Shown here: positions 1-4,855 of the stretch, piece by piece
Position numbering within the stretch: the first letter of the stretch is position 1
Layout of the letters: each line of letters starts with the position of its first letter
Assembly (NCBI GenBank): GCA_028711205.1
Contig: JAQTSP010000140.1
Location: 1 to 6,954, forward strand
Direction of reading: 5' to 3'
Length of the DNA: 6,954 nt
Source of the DNA: Eubacteriales bacterium
GTDB taxonomy: Bacteria > Bacillota > Clostridia > Christensenellales > SZUA-584
Notes under the pieces: model-generated
The model's database searches: none
Seen by the model: the letters and a program-made list of their open reading frames with translations, nothing else
What the model was told of the DNA's origin: nothing
Made by a program: the position numbers and the translations under genes

Positions 1-1255
1 TCAGGTTGATCTTTTGCGGAACAAACCCGATCTTCTGCCGAAGTACCGCCTGCGGATACTCGCGCACATCGACACCGTCAACCAGCCCCTGACCATCGCT
101 CGTGTCATAGAACCGCGGTATCAGCTTGACAAGTGTCGATTTGCCGGAACCCGTGCCGCCGATGATCGCTGTGATCTCGCCGGGTTTTGCCGTCAGCGAG
201 ATGTTTTTTATCGCCGCTTCCTGGGCGCCGTGATAATAGAAGCTGACGTTTCTGAATTCGACATACCCTTTGCGCAGCGTATCCGGCGTTTTATTGGCCG
301 TGTCGACAATGCTTGGCGGCATATCGAGTATTTGGTTGATGCGCTCAGCGGACGCCGATGCCCTTGGCAGCATGACGAACAGCATGGTCGCCATGATGAG
401 CGCGAACATCACCTGCATCACGTATTGCTGAAAAGCCATCAGGTCGCCCACCTGTATTTCGCCGGAGTTGACGCGAAGGCCGCCGAACCATATCACCGCG
501 ACGGTCGCCAGGTTAAGCGCGAGCATGATAGACGGCATCAGCGCGCCCATCCAGCGGTATGCCGTGATCGACGTGTCCGTCAAGTCTTTGTTGACATTAT
601 CAAAACGTTTTTGCTCGTAGCCTGCCTTGTTGAAAGCGCGTATGACGCGAATACCCGTCAGGCCTTCCCTTAAAACGAGGTTGACTTTGTCGATCTTTTT
701 TTGCAGCGATTTAAAAAGCGGCATCGCTCTCATTGCGATAACCAGTATCACAAGAGACATGAACACGATGACGGCGACGATCAGCCATGAGAGTCCGGTG
801 TCTTTACCCAGCGCCATGATGATGCCGCCGACACACATGATCGGCGCTGACAGCAGCATGGAGAGTATCATCACCATCACGTTTTGTATCTGCGTCACAT
901 CGTTTGTCGAGCGCGTAATCAGCGATGCGGTGCCGATTTTATCGAACTCGTCGAGTGAATAGCTCTCGACTTTACGGAAAATATCGCCGCGCAGGTCCCG
1001 CGCGAAACCGACAGCCGTTTTTGACGAGTACAGCCGCGCTATGACCGTACAGACGGTGACGATCAACGCAAAGCCAAGCATGATGAGGCCTGTTTGGATG
1101 ATCAGCGCAATGTCTTTTTTGACCACGCCCTTGTCGACGATATCGGACATCAGGTTGGGCAGATATAGCTGGCTTATCGACTGTACCGTTGTCAGCAGGA
1201 CAACGAGCAGCGCCGGCCATTTGTAAGGTTTTAAATATCTCAAAAGCTTCTTCAT
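1..1255 (-). CDS. ABC exporter half-transporter (membrane domain fused to ATPase), 3' end cut off by window edge
   Basis: Reading from the ATG at 1255 gives 418 uninterrupted residues running off the window at base 2. The protein starts MKKLLRYLKPYKW. Its first ~310 residues form a type-I exporter membrane domain with hydrophobic segments near residues 14-36, 52-74, 126-149, 156-176, 240-260 and 276-298. A nucleotide-binding domain begins near 330: an aromatic A-loop (VSFYYHG, 337-343), Walker A GGTGSGKST (366-374, DNA 134-160) and the Q-loop Gln in GFVPQ (Q414). ABC signature, Walker B and H-loop lie outside the window. It would sit in the cytoplasmic membrane and use ATP to export lipophilic compounds, drugs or lipids; the substrate is not readable. 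AGAAAGGA lies 6 nt before the ATG, and only 28 nt separate it from the tetR stop, so the two form one transcript. Such genes often pair with a second half-transporter immediately downstream, which would lie beyond base 1 (inference). No frameshift is seen. Confidence 0.95.
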   Translation of the reverse strand, partial: MKKLLRYLKPYKWPALLVVLLTTVQSISQLYLPNLMSDIVDKGVVKKDIALIIQTGLIMLGFALIVTVCTVIARLYSSKTAVGFARDLRGDIFRKVESYSLDEFDKIGTASLITRSTNDVTQIQNVMVMILSMLLSAPIMCVGGIIMALGKDTGLSWLIVAVIVFMSLVILVIAMRAMPLFKSLQKKIDKVNLVLREGLTGIRVIRAFNKAGYEQKRFDNVNKDLTDTSITAYRWMGALMPSIMLALNLATVAVIWFGGLRVNSGEIQVGDLMAFQQYVMQVMFALIMATMLFVMLPRASASAERINQILDMPPSIVDTANKTPDTLRKGYVEFRNVSFYYHGAQEAAIKNISLTAKPGEITAIIGGTGSGKSTLVKLIPRFYDTSDGQGLVDGVDVREYPQAVLRQKIGFVPQKINL

Positions 1256-1283
1256 ACGGGTTCCTTTCTGTTTGAAAATCTAT

Positions 1284-1853
1284 TTATTTTGCTTTGATGG
1301 AAGAAATCACTGTTTTTAACATCCACGCAAAGTATTCCCCATCTTTTTCTTTATGATGCTGCAAAAAAATCTCTCTCATAAAATATCCGGTGATGTTGGT
1401 GACAAAAAACTTGATCGCCATTTTTGGCTCGGCATTGATCTTTCCCATCTTTTTCATCGTCGTAAAGTATGCCAATAAGTTGTTTTCGGCACAGCGCTCA
1501 TTTTTTTGGACATGCAGCTCGGGCGCCGACCCTCTTATTTTATCACGCATGATCATTTTAAGCATCGGCATATTCTGCTTGTATGTTTCCATGATGTTAT
1601 GTGCAATGTGTGTCAGGTCATGCTCAAGGTCATACGTCGCTCCGTTTTTAAGGTATTCATCAATCACATATGGATGGATACAGCCGTGCACCGTTTCCTC
1701 AAAAAGATTGCGTTTTGTATTAAAATGCCGAAACAGCGTCACTTCGCTGACGTCGGCATTCATGGCGATCTCTTTTGTTGTGGCCGCGGCGAACCCTTTT
1801 TTTTCAAAGAGCTCTTTTGCCGCCGTGATGATGTGTTGATGCGTATCCTTCAT
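1284..1853 (-). CDS. TetR/AcrR-family transcriptional regulator
   Basis: This 189-residue protein has the usual TetR length. The N-terminal DNA-binding domain is clear: residues 7-20 (HIITAAKELFEKKG) form helix 1, and residues 25-48 hold the helix-turn-helix, including TTKEIAMNADVSEVTLFRHF with the family's typical T-x-x-x-IA and L-(Y/F)-x-(H/Y)-F pattern. The remaining ~140 residues are the variable ligand-binding and dimerisation part, whose inducer cannot be read from sequence. GGAG sits 8 nt before the ATG. The gene is first in a two-gene (or longer) operon with the ABC exporter, so by family precedent it probably represses that operon and itself until a transported compound binds. Candidate operator repeats lie in its promoter. 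By hand count, 1261-1860 is about 41 % GC, well below its neighbours, which may mean separate acquisition. Confidence 0.93.
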   Translation of the reverse strand: MKDTHQHIITAAKELFEKKGFAAATTKEIAMNADVSEVTLFRHFNTKRNLFEETVHGCIHPYVIDEYLKNGATYDLEHDLTHIAHNIMETYKQNMPMLKMIMRDKIRGSAPELHVQKNERCAENNLLAYFTTMKKMGKINAEPKMAIKFFVTNITGYFMREIFLQHHKEKDGEYFAWMLKTVISSIKAK

Positions 1854-1866
1854 TGTTTTTCTCCGA

Positions 1867-1905
1867 CTACGCCCTTAAAAACCTCTGGTTTTTCGGGGAC
1901 CTCAT
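1867..1905 (-). other. Possible 12-codon leader ORF ahead of tetR (weak)
   Basis: On the minus strand an ATG at 1905 opens a frame coding MRSPKNQRFLRA and stops at TAG (1867-1869), 13 nt before the tetR start codon. It lies inside the predicted tetR leader and spans the hairpin at 1877-1893. No Shine-Dalgarno sequence precedes it, so translation is doubtful. It is listed only because leader peptides over hairpins can control resistance genes. Confidence 0.12.
1877..1893 (-). other. Hairpin in the tetR leader
   Basis: AAAAACC (1877-1883), loop TCT, then GGTTTTT (1887-1893) is a perfect 7-bp stem with a 3-nt loop, flanked by CCC (1872-1874) and GGGG (1895-1898) that could extend it past a small internal loop. 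It lies between the predicted tetR start of transcription and its ribosome binding site. On the minus strand no U-run follows the stem, so it is not a standard terminator; it could affect mRNA stability or act as an attenuator. Confidence 0.4.
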
Positions 1906-1912
1906 AAAAATA

Positions 1913-1941
1913 TAAGCACAAAATGCAAGTGCTTACTTACA
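1913..1941. promoter_or_regulatory. Candidate TetR operator (overlapping inverted repeats)
   Basis: Two overlapping symmetric elements are visible. TAAGCAC (1913-1919) and GTGCTTA (1929-1935) form a perfect 7-bp inverted repeat with a 9-nt spacer. TGCAAGTGCTTACTTACA (1924-1941) is an imperfect 18-nt palindrome matching in 6 of 9 paired positions, with AAGT/ACTT arms. Both lie at or just downstream of the predicted tetR -10 box, where a bound repressor would block transcription. Position and symmetry fit autorepression by the adjacent TetR protein; the binding itself is inferred. Confidence 0.45.
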
Positions 1942-1967
1942 TTACAACATGCCGCAACAGTTGTCAA
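1941..1967 (-). promoter_or_regulatory. Predicted promoter of the tetR-ABC operon
   Basis: On the minus strand a perfect TTGACA -35 box (complement of 1962-1967) is followed after 15 nt by TGTAAT (complement of 1941-1946, five of six matches to TATAAT). The spacer is shorter than the ideal 17 nt; such short spacers often go with regulated promoters. Transcription would start near 1934, giving a leader of about 80 nt. The -35 box lies in a CAAC/GTTG-rich stretch (1955-1968). Confidence 0.5.
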
Positions 1968-2007
1968 CGGATGTTAGCGTGATGTTTACAGTTTATTAAT
2001 TTTTCTA

Positions 2008-2016
2008 TGGCATAAT
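2008..2016 (+). promoter_or_regulatory. Predicted extended -10 promoter of the FMN-transferase operon
   Basis: TGgCATAAT is an extended -10 element: TG at 2008-2009 and a -10 box with five of six matches at 2011-2016. The best -35 candidate, TTTACA (1985-1990), is 20 nt away, too far to be ideal, so the extended -10 would carry most of the activity. The start point would be near 2023, which puts the in-frame ATG at 2019 outside the mRNA and supports the start of the first gene at 2076. Confidence 0.45.
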
Positions 2017-2029
2017 ATATGCCGGGAGA

Positions 2030-2047
2030 CGCGCTTTTTGTTGCGCG
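2030..2047 (+). other. Small GC-rich leader hairpin upstream of the FMN transferase
   Basis: CGCGC (2030-2034) can pair with GCGCG (2043-2047) around an 8-nt T-rich loop. It sits near the 5' end of the predicted leader, about 9 nt before the ribosome binding site. It resembles a 5' stabilising stem; no known riboswitch is recognised. Confidence 0.3.
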
Positions 2048-2075
2048 ATTAATTCGAAGGAACTATAATAAAATC

Positions 2076-3083
2076 ATGAAAAAAGTTACATTTGCAGCAC
2101 TGGCCGTGATTTGTTTTTTGACACTATTTTCGGCATGCGGCACGTCCAATGAGCAGACCAGCGAAAGCTATGCGCTCGATACGGTCTGCACGCAGTCGGT
2201 ATACGGAAGCCGAGCCGCCGACGCGGTCGACGCGGTCAACGCGATGCTCTGGGACGTGACCAATACGATGTCGATATATGAAGGCTCATACATCTATGAG
2301 ATCAACGCCGCGGCGCCGGATCCGGTTGAAGTCACCGGGGAAGTGGCGGCGCTTTTGCAGGCGGCGCTGGAAATAGCCCGCGAGACGGACGGCGCGTTTG
2401 ACCCGGCCATCGGCGCCATATCGACACTGTGGGACATCAGCGGGACCCCAAGGGTGCCGGACGCGGCCGAGATCACGGAAGCGCTGGCGCTTGTGGATTA
2501 TACCGGCGTGACGGTCGACGGCACGTCGGTGTCGCTGCAAAAGAGCGGCATGATGATCGATCTTGGCGGTATCGCGAAAGGATACGCGGCCGACCTTGCG
2601 GCGGAGATCTATGAAGAGTACGGTGTCACGAGCGCGCTGCTCAATCTTGGCGGCAATATCTATGTATACGGGACAAAGACGGATGGCGGCGACTACCGTA
2701 TCGGCCTTCGCGACCCGTTCGGCGGCGCGGGCGAATACGCGGCGGTGGTAAGCGTCAGCGACACATCGGTCGTGACGTCGGGTGTGTACGAGCGGTATTT
2801 TGAAAGCGGCGGCGAAACGTATCACCACATATTCGATCCGGAAACGGGGTATCCGGCGGACAACGGGCTTGTTGCTGTTACGGTGATATGTGCGAGCAGC
2901 ACGCGGGCGGACGCGCTCTCAACGGCGTTTTTTGTGATGGGGCTTGACAAGGGACTGGCGCTTGCAAACACGATGGATGATGTCGAGGCGGTGTTTTTTA
3001 CAAGCGGCCGGGATATCTATGTGACCGGCGGATTAAACGAAAGTATTGAGATAACCAATGAAGCGTATACTCTGCAAAGCTGA
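2076..3083 (+). CDS. apbE: FAD:protein FMN transferase, lipoprotein (ApbE/Ftp/FmnB family)
   Basis: The 335-residue protein transfers FMN from FAD to a Thr/Ser of partner proteins outside the cytoplasm. Residues 1-20 are a lipoprotein signal (KK, hydrophobic core, LFSAC) with Cys21 as the predicted lipidated residue. Family motifs appear in order: FDPAIG (108-113), DLGGIAKGYA (162-171), LGGN (191-194), TSGVYERYF (234-242), HHIFDPETGYP (250-260) and ADALSTAFF (278-286), whose Asp279 and Thr283 match the family's metal-binding positions. Length is normal. The frame is open from 2019, but I start at 2076 because only there does a normal signal peptide begin, and the -10 box overlaps the earlier ATG. 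The best Shine-Dalgarno (GAAGGA, 2056-2061) is 14 nt away, an unusually long spacing. It is the first gene of the operon. No substrate protein with a flavinylation motif (Dxx[ST]GAT) is encoded in the window, so the acceptor is elsewhere. Confidence 0.95.
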   Translation: MKKVTFAALAVICFLTLFSACGTSNEQTSESYALDTVCTQSVYGSRAADAVDAVNAMLWDVTNTMSIYEGSYIYEINAAAPDPVEVTGEVAALLQAALEIARETDGAFDPAIGAISTLWDISGTPRVPDAAEITEALALVDYTGVTVDGTSVSLQKSGMMIDLGGIAKGYAADLAAEIYEEYGVTSALLNLGGNIYVYGTKTDGGDYRIGLRDPFGGAGEYAAVVSVSDTSVVTSGVYERYFESGGETYHHIFDPETGYPADNGLVAVTVICASSTRADALSTAFFVMGLDKGLALANTMDDVEAVFFTSGRDIYVTGGLNESIEITNEAYTLQS

Positions 3084-3411
3084 CATCGCGCTTTTTATAA
3101 TTATTGTTGTGATCGCGGTGGCCGGCATCGTATGGATGTCGGGCGCGGGTAGCGCAAAAACGGCGATTATCCGTGTCGACGGAGAGGTGTATCAACAAGT
3201 GAGCCTGAGCGTCGACCAGACGATCGTCATCGGCGACGTGCGCATCGAGGTCAAGGCCGGCGCGGTCGCGTTTGTAGAATCGGACTGCCCGACACAGGCC
3301 TGTGTCAAAACGGGATGGCTGAGTGCGCCCGGCGCAAGCGCGGCGTGCCTGCCCAACAGGATCTCGATCACGGTGACGGGCGATAGCGGGGTGGATGCCG
3401 TTGCGGAGTAG
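3058..3411 (+). CDS. NusG domain II (DUF1312) membrane-anchored protein, EetA-like
   Basis: This 117-residue protein has one N-terminal membrane segment (about residues 9-27, after MKRILCKAD) and a ~90-residue extracytoplasmic domain. The domain is the NusG-II/DUF1312 type: a beta-rich start (IIRVDGEVYQQVSL), then SDCPTQACVKTGW (75-87) and CLPNRISITV (97-106). It has three cysteines, C77, C82 and C97, at what I recall as conserved family positions. Its ATG lies inside the end of apbE with a 26-bp overlap and a weak GAG 7 nt upstream, suggesting translational coupling; the MKxxxxKAD start is typical of the family. The biochemical role is not established. In Listeria the homologue EetA sits between fmnB and eetB and is needed for extracellular electron transfer, from my memory of that locus. 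The name NusG refers only to the fold; a transcription role is not expected for a secreted domain. Confidence 0.85.
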   Translation: MKRILCKADIALFIIIVVIAVAGIVWMSGAGSAKTAIIRVDGEVYQQVSLSVDQTIVIGDVRIEVKAGAVAFVESDCPTQACVKTGWLSAPGASAACLPNRISITVTGDSGVDAVAE

Positions 3412-3412
3412 T

Positions 3413-3961
3413 ATGACTACAAAACAGATCACGCTGCTTGCCGCGCTGCTCGCGATGTCGCTTGTGCTGTCCGTCGTCGAGAGTATGCTGGGCGCGCTGA
3501 TCCCCGTGCCCATACCCGGGGTCAAGCTTGGGCTTGCCAACATCATCGCGATGTTCATACTGTGCTATTTCTCGCTGCCGTCGGCGCTGGCCGTCGGCTT
3601 ACTCAGGACGTTTCTCACGTCGCTGTTCACGGGCGGCATCGGTATGTTTCTTTATTCAGCGCCCGGCGCGGTTTTAAGCGTACTGGTGATGTATGCCGCG
3701 ATGAGATATCTAAAAAGACTCTCGATCGTCGGCATATCGATGCTGGGGGCGTGTGCGCACAATGTGATGCAGGTATGCGTTGCCGTGCTTGTGACAGGAG
3801 AAGCCCATCTTTTTTACTACGCGTTTGTACTGCTGATCGTCGGTGCGGTATCGGGTACGATCACCGGCGTTGTGGCGGCTGTGACTTTTATCAAAGCGTC
3901 AAGGGCGCTGAATATACTGGCGCGGCATGACGCAAAATATGTTCTAAGCGGAGGCATGTGA
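3413..3961 (+). CDS. Gx transporter / heptaprenyl diphosphate synthase component I family membrane protein, EetB-like
   Basis: This 182-residue, very hydrophobic protein has about five or six membrane segments (near 5-23, 40-55, 57-72, 78-98, 106-128 and 134-158). Recognisable blocks are VESMLGALIPVPIPGVKLGL (22-41), LANII, and GACAHNVMQ (112-120), typical of the family labelled Hpre_diP_synt_I / Gx transporter (PF07456), whose fold resembles ECF S-components. The prenyl-synthase name is historical and a catalytic role is doubtful, since no DDxxD motif is present. I start at ATG 3413, with GGAG 4 nt upstream and one base after the preceding stop; an in-frame ATG at 3395 would add six residues (MPLRSS) and overlap the previous gene. 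Next to an FMN transferase and a NusG-II protein it matches EetB, thought to work with EetA in passing electrons across or at the membrane. Actual substrate unknown. Confidence 0.85.
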   Translation: MTTKQITLLAALLAMSLVLSVVESMLGALIPVPIPGVKLGLANIIAMFILCYFSLPSALAVGLLRTFLTSLFTGGIGMFLYSAPGAVLSVLVMYAAMRYLKRLSIVGISMLGACAHNVMQVCVAVLVTGEAHLFYYAFVLLIVGAVSGTITGVVAAVTFIKASRALNILARHDAKYVLSGGM

Positions 3962-4653
3962 TGTATTTATCGTATTTATATCTTGACTGGACGATGCTGC
4001 TGATTATCCCCGGAATCATCGTCGCGATATGGGCGCAGTCAAAGGTGAGAAAAGCCTATAACACATATTCAAAAATGTCTGTCATGAGCGGGGTTTCGGG
4101 CAGTGAGGTGGCCGGCCGCATACTCCGGAGCAACGGCATCCGCGACGTGCAGGTGATGGCGACGAAAGGCGTACTTTCGGATAACTATAATCCGCGCAAA
4201 AAGACGCTGAATCTTTCTGAAGCGAATTATTCGGGACGCTCTATCGCCGCGGTCGCGGTGGCCGCGCACGAGTCGGGCCACGCGCTGCAGCACGATGAAG
4301 GGTATGCCGCGCTTCAGATAAGGAGCCTGATCGCGCCGGTCGTCAGCGCCGCGTCGTATCTTCTGTGGCCGATACTCATACTCGGCATACTGGCCGGGTT
4401 TGCACAGCAGGCCATCGATATCGTGGTCTATATTTTCCTTGCTATATTTGTTTTTCAGCTGATCACGCTGCCTGTCGAGTACAACGCGTCAAGGCGGGCG
4501 CTCGCGGCACTTGAATCAGAGAATGTTTTGAGCGATGACGAGATCTACGGCGCGAAAAAGATGCTGGGCGCCGCGGCGCTGACGTATGTGGCGGCAACGC
4601 TTGTCGCGCTGCTCAACGTCATACGCTTTATGGCGTTATCCCGCCGCCGATGA
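3961..4653 (+). CDS. yugP: YugP-family membrane zinc metallopeptidase
   Basis: The 230-residue protein belongs to the neutral zinc metallopeptidase family Zn_peptidase_2. The zinc and catalytic motif is HESGH (103-107, DNA 4267-4281), with the likely third ligand Glu173 in LPVEYNASRRAL (170-181), a typical YugP block. Membrane segments lie near residues 8-25, 124-146, 151-170 and 203-222, so the active site probably lies at the membrane face, between segments 1 and 2. Length matches the family. I choose ATG 3961, which has GGAGG (3950-3954) at 6-nt spacing and overlaps the previous TGA by one base (TGATG); a GTG at 3958 would add one residue but leave only 3 nt. The overlap implies coupling to the EetB-like gene. 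Substrates of YugP are unknown; turnover or maturation of a membrane protein from this operon is only a guess. No convincing terminator follows. Confidence 0.92.
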   Translation: MYLSYLYLDWTMLLIIPGIIVAIWAQSKVRKAYNTYSKMSVMSGVSGSEVAGRILRSNGIRDVQVMATKGVLSDNYNPRKKTLNLSEANYSGRSIAAVAVAAHESGHALQHDEGYAALQIRSLIAPVVSAASYLLWPILILGILAGFAQQAIDIVVYIFLAIFVFQLITLPVEYNASRRALAALESENVLSDDEIYGAKKMLGAAALTYVAATLVALLNVIRFMALSRRR

Positions 4654-4716
4654 GGTATATTTTTTAAAAATACTTGCAAACACGGTGAAATAAATCCTAT
4701 TTTCTTGTTTTTGCTA

Positions 4717-4745
4717 TTGTATCTCGGCATTTTACACACTATAAT
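4717..4745 (+). promoter_or_regulatory. Predicted promoter of transketolase
   Basis: A perfect TATAAT (4740-4745) follows TTGTAT (4717-4722, only the TTG matches the -35 consensus) at the ideal 17-nt spacing. The start would be near 4752, giving a leader of about 100 nt. A second TATAAT at 4831-4836 is too close to the ribosome binding site and lacks a -35 box. The surrounding 200 bp are AT-rich and hold no gene. Confidence 0.6.
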
Positions 4746-4764
4746 GGTAAACGGATTGGGTATG

Positions 4765-4784
4765 CGATAAGCAGTTATCGATAA
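4765..4784. promoter_or_regulatory. CGATAA inverted-repeat cluster in the transketolase leader
   Basis: CGATAA (4765-4770), spacer GCAG, TTATCG (4775-4780) form a 6-bp inverted repeat; the second arm also belongs to the perfect 10-bp palindrome TTATCGATAA (4775-4784). That gives three overlapping half-sites about 20-40 bp downstream of the TATAAT box. It could be a repressor roadblock site or a weak RNA hairpin. No regulator is recognised. Confidence 0.35.
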
Positions 4785-4855
4785 AGTGATATCAATATTA
4801 TAAGCAATACGGCAGATGCTGTAGAACTATTATAATTTATATTAGGAGGAATCGT

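Noticed and set aside
14..673. 219-codon plus-strand open frame
   Set aside because: It is the antisense of the ABC exporter, which has continuous reading, Walker A and Q-loop on the minus strand. The plus-strand product is Arg/His-rich with no recognisable domain.
2019..2075. Upstream start giving apbE 19 extra residues
   Set aside because: The ATG overlaps the predicted -10 region, has no ribosome site, and would put an RRNYNK segment ahead of a normal lipoprotein signal.
2286..2828. 180-codon minus-strand open frame inside apbE
   Set aside because: It is antisense to the conserved ApbE motifs; high GC lowers stop frequency and leaves long false frames.
2998..3558. 186-codon minus-strand open frame across apbE, the NusG-II gene and the Gx gene
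   Set aside because: It crosses three genes with clear family motifs on the other strand, and its product has no recognisable features.
3413..3961. Gx-family protein as a real prenyl diphosphate synthase subunit
   Set aside because: It is a multi-span membrane protein without DDxxD prenyltransferase motifs, and no catalytic prenyl synthase gene is adjacent in the window; the old name is misleading.
4655..4673. AT-rich hairpin after yugP as a terminator
   Set aside because: The stem is about seven A/T-rich pairs with a mismatch and no GC core, followed by no T-tract; too weak to call.
4831..4836. Second TATAAT upstream of tkt
   Set aside because: No -35 box at suitable distance, and transcription would start on top of the ribosome binding site.
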